Part shown: positions 44,134-52,688 of the stretch, one piece after another
Layout: every line of letters begins with the position of its first letter
Position numbering within the stretch: position 1 is the stretch's first letter
NCBI GenBank assembly: GCA_937877565.1
Contig: CALFJB010000030.1
Coordinates: forward strand, 44,737 to 108,736
Length of the DNA: 64,000 bases
Reading direction: 5' to 3'
From: an uncultured Selenomonadales bacterium
GTDB taxonomy: Bacteria; Bacillota; Negativicutes; Selenomonadales; Selenomonadaceae
Notes under the pieces: model-generated
Told to the model about the DNA's origin: nothing
Databases searched by the model: none
The model's input: only the letters and a program-made list of their open reading frames with translations
Program-made: the position numbers and the translations under genes

Positions 44134-44160
44134 CTCTTGCCACATAACGCTCGGCAAGAG
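44134..44160. other. Intergenic hairpin
   Basis: CTCTTGCC/GGCAAGAG perfect stem with an 11-base loop after the BRO gene, without a T-run. Possible RNA end or processing site. Confidence 0.5.
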
Positions 44161-44350
44161 ATGTAAAAATAATGATTTTATTAAAAATATACTCTGTCGA
44201 GCGTTTAAGGTCAAGTAAATAACTGCTTGAAAAATTCAAGTCACAATAAAAACCACTTAAAGTACTTTTTAGCATTGATGTTTTAAACTAAAAGTGCTAT
44301 CGTAAAACTATAATGATTTTTTTAAGACTAAAAAGGAAGTGACTACTCTC

Positions 44351-44557
44351 TTGAATCAGGCAGCTATTGAAACTTTAATTGCTGTGGCAACAGAATTAGC
44401 AATCCAAGCAAAAAAGAATATGGCTAAATTACGTGAAGGCGAACTCATTCTGCATGAAAGCTATTCAAATGGTGTATACCTTAGAGAAACGCAATTTGAA
44501 GGACGGATTTACTTAAATGAATTTGATTTTAAACTCTCTAATCCCTCTAGCAATTAA
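44351..44557 (+). CDS. Small phage protein, unknown
   Basis: 68 residues from TTG 44351 with GGAAGTGA upstream (a GTG at 44339 lies within that site). Helical start (NQAAIETLIAVATELAIQAKKNMAKLR), then a beta-rich end. It lies just before the iteron block. Not recognised. Confidence 0.45.
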   Translation: MNQAAIETLIAVATELAIQAKKNMAKLREGELILHESYSNGVYLRETQFEGRIYLNEFDFKLSNPSSN

Positions 44558-44573
44558 AAAAGTGCAAAATTTG

Positions 44574-44897
44574 TGTTCCACTGTTCCACTTTCTTTAAAG
44601 TCAAAAGTTAGGGATAATTATACTAGTGTAACCTGTCTAAATTAACTTAAAGTCGTTTTTTAGGGCTTGAAAAGAGTGTTGTGTTCCGGAACATTGTTCC
44701 ACCCCCTGTTCCACCTCTAAACCCTTATTACTACTTATTTTACAGTACTACTGGAACATTATATAGAAAAAAGTAAAAGTTAGGGAGATTAGGCAGTATT
44801 AGAGAAAAAAATTTAAAAATAATTTTCTCTAATATCGCCTAAATGCCCTAAGTTTAAAAAAGTTTTAAAAAAATGTTCCGGGTGTTCCGCTGTTCCA
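44574..44897. repeat. Cluster of TGTTCC iterons, candidate origin or operator array
   Basis: No gene fills 44558-44903. TGTTCC(A/G) or its complement TGGAACA occurs at 44574, 44582, 44682, 44695, 44707, 44752 (inverted), 44874, 44883 and 44891. One palindromic TTCCGGAA is at 44684. A second short repeat, AAAAGTTAGGGA, appears at about 44603 and 44775. Clustered iterons in an AT-rich non-coding stretch between early and late modules suit a phage replication origin or a regulator array. Confidence 0.55.
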
Positions 44898-44903
44898 CTT
44901 GAT

Positions 44904-45030
44904 TTAGTCGAAGAATTGTACGCAGATTTGGGATTTTGCTGACGAATCTCAAAAACGTCGAATACTTCAAGACCTAATAAAACGAATAACTTTAACTGGT
45001 GACAACGTTGATATTGAGTGGAATTTCTAA
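44904..45030 (+). pseudogene. C-terminal remnant, possibly of a serine recombinase
   Basis: LVEELYADLGF in one frame, then after a one-base shift near 44940 ADESQKRRILQDLIKRITLTGDNVDIEWNF and a stop. The ending resembles the tail of large serine recombinases (LIKRI...GDxVxIEF). No start or catalytic domain is present. It may be the trace of a lost integrase. Confidence 0.4.
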
Positions 45031-45036
45031 ACACGA

Positions 45037-45068
45037 AAAAAAAGCTCCTCATTCAGAGGAGCTTTTTT
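45037..45068. terminator. Bidirectional terminator
   Basis: AGCTCCTC/GAGGAGCT with five-base loop, flanked by A-run and T-run, between the remnant (+) and the HigA-like gene (-). Confidence 0.88.
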
Positions 45069-46161
45069 AATTCCAAACGAAAGTCCTTTTTAGATAATTT
45101 AATTTTGAAAAATCTATATAGTTGTCATGCTGTAATCTTCCAACTACGATACCCGGAGCTATATTTTGTGAAGTAGCAAACTCTTCAATAATCGCCCGTG
45201 TAAAATACCCCATATTGTGCTTAACAAAATATTCATAAGCTTGTTCAGAAATTAAACTATTGCAAGCAAATTTATCAGCTTCATCATCCCAAGATTGACT
45301 TGTTTCATCGTAAATAAAATCTCGCTTACCGTGTAAAAGTACGTGCCCTGCTTCATGAAAAAAACTAAACCAGAAATGGGCATTTTTTTTCTTATATAGA
45401 CTGAGTTGAATTATCACATTGTCAGAATTTATCCATCGTGTAACACCGTGAACCGGCACTTTGGGAAGTTCGTGAACGAATACTAATAAAACTCCACAAG
45501 ACGCGCAAATTTTTACCATTTCGCTGATAAATTCTTCAGGAGCAAGTGTTGTTAATTCTCTAATTTTCGGCAAGCTATTCTTAAAACGTTTTTTATCGAA
45601 TTTAGCCGCTTTTATTTTATCTGCTTCAATTTCTCCCTTGCGAAGCCAAACTGCTAAAGCAGGAGAGCTTATTTCATAAGTTTTAGATTTACGGAATAAA
45701 ACAGTTGGAATTTCTCTATTCCATTTCTGTTTCCACGCTTCTATACTGGCTACTCCAAAAAATTCTAACATTCGAGCGATGTTCATGACTTCATCTTTCA
45801 CCATATCAATCCAATGATATTTTATCATTGTTTTCAAAGGAAAGAGTTTAAGCCATTCTTTCTGCTCTAACAACTTTTGAGATTCAGCAATACGGGCTAA
45901 ATCAAGTCGGTAATTTTTTTCAAGATTAAGCCAAAAACTCGCAGGCACATCAATGACGTGTTCAAGCTGAATTGCCGTTTCAGGTGTTATTTCCGCCTTG
46001 CCATTAATTATTTCATTGATAGTTTTTTTTGGTCTGCCCATTCTTTCAGCTAATTCTGATTGCGTAATTTTTTTCGATTGGATTACTTCAAGTAAAGTTG
46101 TACCCGGTGGAATAGCATAATCAGGACAATAAGTATTTTTAATCTCATTTTCGTTTACCAT
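45067..46161 (-). CDS. higA: HigA-like antitoxin fused to ImmA/IrrE metallopeptidase
   Basis: 364 residues. The N-terminus is a HigA/XRE helix-turn-helix (TLLEVIQSKKITQSELAERMGRPKKTINEIINGK). The C-terminal half has the ImmA/IrrE zinc motif HEAGH with LLHGKRDFIYD. The metallopeptidase could cleave a repressor. It lies directly after, and slightly overlaps, the HigB-like toxin frame, the order of higBA. HigA proteins repress their own operon; the toxin here is broken, so the protein may act alone as a regulator. Confidence 0.82.
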   Translation of the reverse strand: MVNENEIKNTYCPDYAIPPGTTLLEVIQSKKITQSELAERMGRPKKTINEIINGKAEITPETAIQLEHVIDVPASFWLNLEKNYRLDLARIAESQKLLEQKEWLKLFPLKTMIKYHWIDMVKDEVMNIARMLEFFGVASIEAWKQKWNREIPTVLFRKSKTYEISSPALAVWLRKGEIEADKIKAAKFDKKRFKNSLPKIRELTTLAPEEFISEMVKICASCGVLLVFVHELPKVPVHGVTRWINSDNVIIQLSLYKKKNAHFWFSFFHEAGHVLLHGKRDFIYDETSQSWDDEADKFACNSLISEQAYEYFVKHNMGYFTRAIIEEFATSQNIAPGIVVGRLQHDNYIDFSKLNYLKRTFVWN

Positions 46162-46491
46162 GATAATCTTCCACCTCCCAAATTATAATACTCGTAACGT
46201 TTTTGGGTCAATACTGCCATCTTCTAACTTTGGCACAGGGTCTTGATTGATTTTGAATAATAATCTCATTGGATGTATTGTATCAACAGACCAGCAACCT
46301 TTTCTTATTTTATCGACATTATGACATCGAGGAGGTGGTAAATAACTAATTTCAGACAAATTAGTAGCAGCTCTTAATTCCATTAAACGTTAAAAAACTT
46401 TAGTAGCTATTTGCAAACCCCATTCTTTAATTCCAGCGGCTTGTTCATTACAATATTTTCTGAGCTTATTATTTCTAAAATCAATATTCAT
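46144..46491 (-). pseudogene. HigB-like toxin, interrupted by TAA and a frameshift
   Basis: The - frame from the ATG ending at 46491 reads MNIDFRNNKLRKYCNEQAAGIKEWGLQIATKVF, then TAA at 46390-46392, then RLMELRAATNLSEI...GSIDPKTLRVL and a stop. HigB homologues have a residue such as Gln in place of the stop. Near 46205 a base is missing in an A-run (CCCAAAAACG); the alternative frame continues VTSIIIWEVEDYHGKR, the normal C-terminus overlapping higA. Two lesions make it inactive unless read-through occurs. Confidence 0.75.
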
Positions 46492-46576
46492 AAATATCCC
46501 TTTCAGATTAATTAACCCTTAAGGCTAATTAATTATACTGACATTACTGGTAAATATCAACGACATGAATAAAAAA

Positions 46577-46610
46577 ATACTCCATTAAGACGTTTAGTCC
46601 ATTGGAGTAC
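46577..46610 (-). terminator. Terminator of the 46614 gene
   Basis: TACTCCA/TGGAGTA stem with the T-run on the - strand, after the unknown 204-residue protein gene. Confidence 0.8.
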
Positions 46611-46613
46611 TTT

Positions 46614-47228
46614 TCATATGTCTGATTGATTTACAATCCTGAAGATATTTTCATCGTTAAAACGTTCAATCCAATAGAGCATATCTGCATAAGCTAATGT
46701 ATCAAATGCTTGGTTTCTACAATCGGTTAAAGCTAAAGCTTTGATACGACCTACGCTATACTCATCATGTTCTGGTTGAGTTTTGGGAAATTTAAACATC
46801 TTTTGTGAATATATTGCGTCTACAAAATCAGTCATATTACCGTCCAAAATCCATTGAGCTATCCTTAAAAGATACAGAGCTTTAACGCCCGAGAAAAAAG
46901 CGATTTTGTAATTCGAGAGAAAAATTTCTATCGGAATTTTTGGTGTAAGAATATAAGATACAGGACGACATTTGACCATTGCTCCAATTAAGCAAGAGCA
47001 AATTTTATGACGGTCGATAAGGGAGTTTGTTGAATTATTAAAGTAATATTTATGAAAATCTCTACGATAATACTCATACCAAGCAGAAACTCTATTTTTC
47101 AATTCTGTACCAATATCGAGTTTTACATTGTAACATTCAACAAAATTTGAAGGAATCTCATAGAATATTAAATTGCAATAAGGGAGAATCGCTTTCTGCC
47201 AAAAAACTTCAAATGTCTCACTTTGCAT
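46614..47228 (-). CDS. Unknown protein, candidate accessory (moron) gene
   Basis: 204 residues. It contains ELKNRVSAWYEYYRRDFHKYY, RHKICSCLIGAMVKCRP and AFDTLAYADMLYWIERF, helical with conserved-looking His/Arg, but no family I can name. The gene is 17 bases downstream of the 66-residue gene on the same strand and has its own terminator, outside the lysis genes. The small-plus-medium pair suggests a toxin-antitoxin or defence moron; this is inference. Confidence 0.5.
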   Translation of the reverse strand: MQSETFEVFWQKAILPYCNLIFYEIPSNFVECYNVKLDIGTELKNRVSAWYEYYRRDFHKYYFNNSTNSLIDRHKICSCLIGAMVKCRPVSYILTPKIPIEIFLSNYKIAFFSGVKALYLLRIAQWILDGNMTDFVDAIYSQKMFKFPKTQPEHDEYSVGRIKALALTDCRNQAFDTLAYADMLYWIERFNDENIFRIVNQSDI

Positions 47229-47245
47229 ATGGTATTCAACTCCGT

Positions 47246-47446
47246 TTACAATCCTGCATAATATTTTGAATTTTTAAGTGTGTTAATTAATACGTCAACA
47301 CTCTCGCTCTTGTTGTTCATAACAACACTTGAAGCCATTTCAGCCGCAAATTTTCTGTAAGAATTTTCATCATCACTTTGGTTAAATTGGAAGTTCTCTT
47401 CGGCAATGCTTGAAACTTTGTTTACTTGTTGTTCAAACTTTTCCAC
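47246..47446 (-). CDS. Small acidic partner of the 46614 gene
   Basis: 66 residues. Helical and Ser/Asn/Glu-rich (MEKFEQQVNKVSSIAEENFQFN, then FAAEMASSVVMNN). GAGGAGAAA precedes the start. Forms a two-gene unit with the next gene. Unknown. Confidence 0.5.
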   Translation of the reverse strand: MEKFEQQVNKVSSIAEENFQFNQSDDENSYRKFAAEMASSVVMNNKSESVDVLINTLKNSKYYAGL

Positions 47447-47579
47447 TTTAAATTTCTCCTCTTTACTTTTGGTTAAATATACATCTCCTCTTAAGTGCCG
47501 CTAATTCGACGTTTAAGAAAAATTTCCTCTAATAAAAAAATTTTGCGTTTAGGATATTCGGATAGTAAATTACTTAATG

Positions 47580-48683
47580 TCAAGCTTTCAGCAATTCCAA
47601 AGCGTCCGCACGTTCTCTGACGAATCGACTACGGAGCGCAAGAATAATATTTTTATTGCCGTGACAAAAATCATCAGGACTGCGCCAAATTCCGTAACCG
47701 TCAGGTTGTGATAAATCACATTCGACAATTAAATAATCATAAATTGCATTGATTAAATCTTTGTCGAACCATTTATCATCAATGTAACTCAAATTCGGTT
47801 GTCCAATTTTATTACAAGCAATATCAAAAAGTTTGACACAACCGCTTGCTCCATTTTGAATAGCGCGTGAAAGTATAACTGCTTTCAAAGCATTGGTATG
47901 CTTTTCAACATTAAAAAATTTAGCGGCTAATTTCTTAGCCGCCACGTCGTAATATTGCGCTTTAATGTATTCGTCTTGTAGTCTGCCAAAATTAACAGCG
48001 TCTACCGTACCGAGTTCTTGCCATTGTCTTATAAAAGCGTTGCTATTGACTTTGTATCTTGCCAAAACTTTTCCGTAATTTGCAAAGGTTGAATCTGGAT
48101 AATTACAAAGCCATTCTACAAAATTGTCAACAACTCCAACGTTACTTGCAAATTGGTATAAGCCGTAACTTACGCCGCCTAAATCACCGGCATTAACGGC
48201 AACGCAAGCGGGGTCGCCGTTACTTTCATATTTCCTTGTCAGTACCGCAACTTTATCAATATCAAAAATTTCAGGAGGCGTATCAACAACATCAGGCGCA
48301 GGTAAACTAATACCGCCATATTCTGCAAGCCCTTTAACAATAGCCTTTGCAAAATCATTTTGGCGATTGCGTAATAATTCAGCGTCATTGGGATTATTAA
48401 TAAAAGCCAATTCAATCAAAATTGCGGGCATATCAGAATTACGCAAAACGTGAATACGCCCGTGTTGTGTCTGCGTATCATCTTTAACGCCTCTGTCAAC
48501 CGTAGCCATTGCCGATACAAGATTTTTCTGAACATATTCAGCAATTTTTCTTCCGGTTGAACTGCCTTGACAGTAAAAAGTTTCAGTACCTCGCGCAGTA
48601 CTGTCCGCCGCGTTGCAATGAATTGAAATAAAAATATCTGCGTCTGTAGAATTAGCCGTGTCAGTTATTTCGTATAAATCCAT
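47580..48683 (-). pseudogene. Phage endolysin: amidase_3 missing its N-terminus, plus C-terminal lysozyme-like domain
   Basis: The frame begins at the ATG ending at 48683 inside the amidase domain: ADIFISIHCNAADSTARGTETFYC and ILIELAFINNPNDAELL are the middle and end of an N-acetylmuramoyl-L-alanine amidase_3. The first part with zinc-binding His and Glu is absent; pieces lie in another frame in the next entry. Residues ~130-367 (TRKYESNGDPACVAVNAGDLGGVSYGLYQF) are a C-terminal domain found in clostridial-type endolysins. Cell-wall amidase activity is not expected. Confidence 0.7.
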
Positions 48684-48805
48684 TGATTGAAAATTACTTT
48701 AATTCCGTATTTTGAACATCCTTTTTCAATCAAGTCTCCGATAGATTTAAAACCAGTCATTACAGTTGTTATAACCGAAAGTACAATTTGTAAAGTCAAT
48801 TCCAT
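48665..48805 (-). pseudogene. Holin-like start fused to endolysin remnant
   Basis: A 46-residue frame: MELTLQIVLSVITTVMTGFK resembles the start of a phage holin, and SIGDLIEKGCSKYGIKVIFNQ resembles the amidase part that should precede DLYEITDTAN. It ends at TAA 48665. Two lesions are implied: a deletion joining holin to amidase, and a one-base loss near 48685. The lysis cassette is therefore broken. Confidence 0.5.
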
Positions 48806-48837
48806 TTTTCACCGCCACCTGTCAAATAAAAAAAAAT

Positions 48838-48863
48838 ACCGACGAAGTTAAATCTCCGTCGGT
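48838..48863 (-). terminator. Terminator after xkdX-like gene
   Basis: ACCGACG/CGTCGGT stem, T-run on the - strand. Confidence 0.85.
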
Positions 48864-48873
48864 ACGTTAAATT

Positions 48874-49017
48874 TTATTCATTTCCGGAATTAATTTCTTG
48901 CGGGTTAAGAATTTCAAACGCTTGTTCTTCAGTTATCCAGCCCTTTTTTACAGCGTTTTTAATATTCGTTTCGTCCAACTGACCTGTGTCATAAAGTCTT
49001 TTCAATCTTTCAAACAT
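48874..49017 (-). CDS. xkdX: XkdX-family small phage tail protein
   Basis: 47 residues from the ATG ending at 49017. MFERLKRLYDTGQLDETNIKNAVKKGWITEEQAFEIL is the XkdX signature (one short helical pair). AGAAAGAAG upstream. XkdX proteins sit at the end of tail/fibre modules of PBSX-like phages. Confidence 0.88.
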   Translation of the reverse strand: MFERLKRLYDTGQLDETNIKNAVKKGWITEEQAFEILNPQEINSGNE

Positions 49018-49172
49018 AAAAAAATCTTCTTTCTATATTAATATTCGTTATAAAAAATATTGCTCAAAAACAAAATTACGCAGTTTTTTGAGCCGTTGAT
49101 AAATTATCAAAAAAGTATCGTGAGTGCTATTCTCGTGCTTAATAGACGCCTTAAAATCGATGTTCGCAATTT

Positions 49173-49469
49173 TTATCCTTCCAACATAGCAATAATAAGA
49201 TTATCAATAGCCGCGCTATTTTCAGCTATTGCGGCAGAATTTTTATCAGATTCAGTTCCCGCGTCATATTCAATCAAAATAACGGTCTCTTTTGCGCCAA
49301 CACCATCTTTGCCTTGAATATTATATGCCGTGCTTTGATAAGCAACGCCCTGCGCTGATTTTTCATCTGTAGCAATATAGCAGCCTGTACTTTCCTTTTT
49401 CTTAATGAAATATGGTTTTTCAGTACTTCCAACAGTTGAGCCGTCTTCAACATTAACAATTTTGTACAT
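49173..49469 (-). CDS. Phage tail-fibre-associated protein, unknown
   Basis: 98 residues. MYKIVNVEDGSTVGSTEKPYFIKKK and TGCYIATDEKSAQGVAY, then a C-terminal Ala/Asn-rich helix. Proteins with this start are often next to XkdX. Unknown role. Confidence 0.6.
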   Translation of the reverse strand: MYKIVNVEDGSTVGSTEKPYFIKKKESTGCYIATDEKSAQGVAYQSTAYNIQGKDGVGAKETVILIEYDAGTESDKNSAAIAENSAAIDNLIIAMLEG

Positions 49470-49472
49470 AAT

Positions 49473-49889
49473 TTACAATCCTTTCTTTACGCCGACAAGC
49501 GCAGCAATATATTTTAAATCTTCGATGGGAGCGTTATAAAAATCGTCATTCCAGAGCCAATAATCTAAATGTTCAGGACGGCGATATTTTTGTGCAAGTG
49601 AATCGTTCCAAACAACTTGCCAATATTCATTTCTTTCTTGCCTTGAATCGAATTGCATTGGAGTAAGTCTTTTGATAATGGCGTGTGATAATTTTCCACG
49701 TTCCATACCTTTGCCGTCGTCGTCACGAGCAAAATATTCATGAGCTGCTGCACTTCTTGCTACACAAATTTTTTTGTTATCGCAATATAAATTCCCGTCA
49801 GCGCGTTTTTCAAGATATGTGCCGTATGGAATATTGAAATGTCCGTCAATTCCGTTTCGTTTAAATCTTTTTATGGTAATGTATTTCAT
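49473..49889 (-). CDS. Phage protein, unknown
   Basis: 138 residues from the ATG ending at 49889 (CGGAGTG upstream). Compact and basic: MKYITIKRFKRNGIDGHFNIPYGT. No recognised family; its place in the tail-fibre block suggests a structural or assembly role. Confidence 0.55.
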   Translation of the reverse strand: MKYITIKRFKRNGIDGHFNIPYGTYLEKRADGNLYCDNKKICVARSAAAHEYFARDDDGKGMERGKLSHAIIKRLTPMQFDSRQERNEYWQVVWNDSLAQKYRRPEHLDYWLWNDDFYNAPIEDLKYIAALVGVKKGL

Positions 49890-49992
49890 CACATTCACTC
49901 CGTTTGAAGTTTAATATTTGTCAAGTGAATTTTTCAAAATTAGAGTATTCGCTCTTTTTTGTAGGGGCAAAATTGACGAAAGATCGCTATGC

Positions 49993-52209
49993 TTAGGTTT
50001 TGAAAGCTGGCGCAAGAGCCAAAGAACAGCATGCCTCTGAACTATTAGCGTTAGCGTATCCATCGACCGAAATGAAATGATATTTACCGGCTTCAGTGGT
50101 GGTGGAAGTAGTGCCGCAATAAGTAGAACAACCCCACCATGTCACAGGATACGACGTATCATCATACTTATAATGATATAAACCAGTGCCATTACCCGCA
50201 ACAAAATATTCCATTTGCGTTAGATGATTTTTTTCATATTCCCACGCATAACGAGTTACACCACGCATTTCAAATTCTGACAGTAAGGTTATCGCGTCGA
50301 TTGTCCTAACATTTCTGTCAGTATTCTTGTTATTGCCATCAGCGTCAACGTATCTAGCCCACAATCTTAATACACTTCGTAAATCTGACGGCAATGCTGC
50401 AAGCAATGTATCAGCCTTAGGATTTGTAAGTGTGTCAGCTGTAGCGTCATAACCAACATTTGATGTAGATTTAAGTTGATTATATTTTGATGGTGGTGTT
50501 GAAGTCGCTCCAAGAATATCGTAACGCAGGTCTGAACCTTTCCAGCCGCCATAATTTGAGCCGCGATAGCCGTTGCTAGATAACGAATCATTTTGTCCTT
50601 TGTGATTCATATTGAAACAGATAGTGCCGTCCATGAATTCGTTTCCATAAATCTCGTCAACAAGAGCAACATTTTTGCCGTTGGTAAGTGCGGACTTAAA
50701 GCCACCCCAAATGATATTATTTTCTGCTACGCCATTCATTGCATAATTGAACTGCAAAATAAATACGCAAAGTGTAACATTTGACAGAGTAAGTTTACTT
50801 CCAATATTCCCGTTCAAAGTAATTTCTTTTGCGTCCCCAACGTCCCAGTAAGTATCGCCAGTACCCAGTAAAGATATATCAGAAATTACGCTCCAAGAAT
50901 TATCATTCAAAGTAGTGCTGACATTTAATTCAACTGTTGCAGTATAAGTTTGATTTGCGGGGGCGTTATGATTTGTACCGGCTGATTGTGATACCGTAAT
51001 GGTAGCTGTACCTGCTTTAACACCTGTAACTGTAATAGTAGTTCCGCTTTTTGATACAGTGGCTACAGATGTATTGTTGGAAACAACGCTTACAGTACCA
51101 TCGCCCGCCGCCGTGAATGTAAATGTAGTTGTACTGTCTTTATAAACTGTTCCTGAAATTGCTGAAAGTGTTAAACTGCCTTCCGCTTTTGCCGCCGTCA
51201 TTGTATACGTTGCGGTAGCAGCTTTATAATTTAAAGTTTCTGCAGAAGTTACAGTAATAACGGTTGTTGTACTACGATAATTAACGCAATTTACAGTTAC
51301 CGTGTTGCTGCTGATACTTGCCGTTGCGTAGGTTGTAGACGAAGAACTTACTGACAAAGCACCACCGCTTGTATTGCCTGTGACCGTAAATGTTTGTGAC
51401 GTTCCATAGGTAATTGTTCCTGAAGTCGCAGAAAGCGTTACACTTCCATTAGCTTTGGCAATGCTCCACGGGGTCGTTTTATCTGTAATACTTCCATCAG
51501 ACCACGAATATTTATTTGTATCGATAAGTGCGTATTTCAAAGTATAATCTCCCGCATTTGTAGCACTTTTGCCTGTACAAGTTGCAACCGTGCTTGACGG
51601 CTCATTTGTTACAGTCGGTGATTGGTTACTTCCGTTATAAGTTTTGGAAGTATTTGTTACGGTTGGAATTGTTACTAAAGTTTTGCTTACGGTCACAGAA
51701 CAAGTTACACTTGACGGCGCAAGATGATTTGTACCTTCAGCAACTGATACGGTTATATTAGCAGTACCCGCTTTAACACCGGTGATAGTTATTGTGTTGC
51801 CGTTTCTTGAAACGGTTGCAACATTTGTATTATTTGAAGTAACGGTAATTGCGCCGTCTCCGGCAGTCGTCAAGATTATATTGCTGGTTGTTCCGACTTT
51901 TATTTCTGCAGAATTAGTCGAAAGTGAAAGTACTCCCGCCGCTTTATTTATTGTCCATGCGGTTTCTTTTGTTTCTTGTGTACCATTAGCCCAGACATAG
52001 TTCCCTGTAGGTGTACAGTAAACCGTACGCACTCCAGCTGTAATTGCTTCGGTTTCACCTGTCATAGTCATTTGGTCGGGATTGTAATTTGTCCATACCG
52101 GTTTTTGATTTGTTCCGTTATAAGTAAGTGTACCGTTTTGAGTAGGGAGAACAACAATAATCAAATTACTGCCGTTCCCTATTGGCGTATTTACTCTTGC
52201 AAGTGCCAA
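49993..52209 (-). CDS. Ig-like repeat tail fibre with C-terminal DUF6273-like domain
   Basis: 738 residues, Ser/Thr/Asn-rich. Big_2-like Ig domains repeat (ITVTSNNTNVATVSRNGNTI and VSVVSNNTSVATVSKSGTTI, each followed by TGVKAGTA-ITVS), alternating with other beta domains (SKTYNGSNQSPTV, NAGDYTLKYAL). The last ~280 residues (LLGTGDTYWDVGDAKEI, WGCSTYCG, GYANANSSEACCSLALAPAFKT) resemble DUF6273/C-type-lectin-like tips. Likely the receptor-binding tail fibre. Confidence 0.7.
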   Translation of the reverse strand: MALARVNTPIGNGSNLIIVVLPTQNGTLTYNGTNQKPVWTNYNPDQMTMTGETEAITAGVRTVYCTPTGNYVWANGTQETKETAWTINKAAGVLSLSTNSAEIKVGTTSNIILTTAGDGAITVTSNNTNVATVSRNGNTITITGVKAGTANITVSVAEGTNHLAPSSVTCSVTVSKTLVTIPTVTNTSKTYNGSNQSPTVTNEPSSTVATCTGKSATNAGDYTLKYALIDTNKYSWSDGSITDKTTPWSIAKANGSVTLSATSGTITYGTSQTFTVTGNTSGGALSVSSSSTTYATASISSNTVTVNCVNYRSTTTVITVTSAETLNYKAATATYTMTAAKAEGSLTLSAISGTVYKDSTTTFTFTAAGDGTVSVVSNNTSVATVSKSGTTITVTGVKAGTATITVSQSAGTNHNAPANQTYTATVELNVSTTLNDNSWSVISDISLLGTGDTYWDVGDAKEITLNGNIGSKLTLSNVTLCVFILQFNYAMNGVAENNIIWGGFKSALTNGKNVALVDEIYGNEFMDGTICFNMNHKGQNDSLSSNGYRGSNYGGWKGSDLRYDILGATSTPPSKYNQLKSTSNVGYDATADTLTNPKADTLLAALPSDLRSVLRLWARYVDADGNNKNTDRNVRTIDAITLLSEFEMRGVTRYAWEYEKNHLTQMEYFVAGNGTGLYHYKYDDTSYPVTWWGCSTYCGTTSTTTEAGKYHFISVDGYANANSSEACCSLALAPAFKT

Positions 52210-52210
52210 A

Positions 52211-52687
52211 TTAAACAGCTCCTTTCGTAATCACATACTCGCCGCTAATGACTGCAGTAGGAATTTTTTCAGCGAAAAGTCTAATTTTACCCGATAAAGT
52301 TTCTCCCGACGCACAAATATTAGCTTCGACTATAATATTTTGACTTGCACGATTAAAATTTATTTCTGCATAATCGTTGGAAGTCAAGCCGCTGACGGTA
52401 ATATCAGCGTAGTAGATAAATTCGGACGTTTCAGAATTATTTTTAGTCCATTCACTTGTTGAAATACTGAAAGCTGTTGGTTTTGTTCGCGGTACATAAT
52501 TATTTTCAACACTATCAAGTTTAGATTTGTCAGCTGAACTCATTAAACCAGCTTTTGTTGGTGTAGCCTCAGCTTGAGTATCTAATTTGTCCTTTAACCC
52601 TTCGACATAATCAGCATGAGTGGCAAAATAAACAGGCTCGCGGTTACCTTCTTTTTCTGGACCTTTCAAATGAGCTACTTTTGCCAT
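52211..52687 (-). CDS. Tail-fibre-related protein (duplicated N-terminus)
   Basis: 158 residues from the ATG ending at 52687 (GGAAGG upstream). Its first ~34 residues (MAKVAHLKGPEKEGNREPVY...) match those of the next upstream gene almost exactly. Then comes a coil segment with TPTKAGLMSSADKSKLD, common in phage tail fibres, and a beta-rich C-terminus. Confidence 0.65.
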   Translation of the reverse strand: MAKVAHLKGPEKEGNREPVYFATHADYVEGLKDKLDTQAEATPTKAGLMSSADKSKLDSVENNYVPRTKPTAFSISTSEWTKNNSETSEFIYYADITVSGLTSNDYAEINFNRASQNIIVEANICASGETLSGKIRLFAEKIPTAVISGEYVITKGAV

Positions 52688-52688
52688 A

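Noticed and set aside
44101..44170. A hammerhead-like GTCGTGTGG on the - strand after the BRO gene
   Set aside because: No CUGANGA or GAAA core nearby; only an ordinary hairpin is seen.
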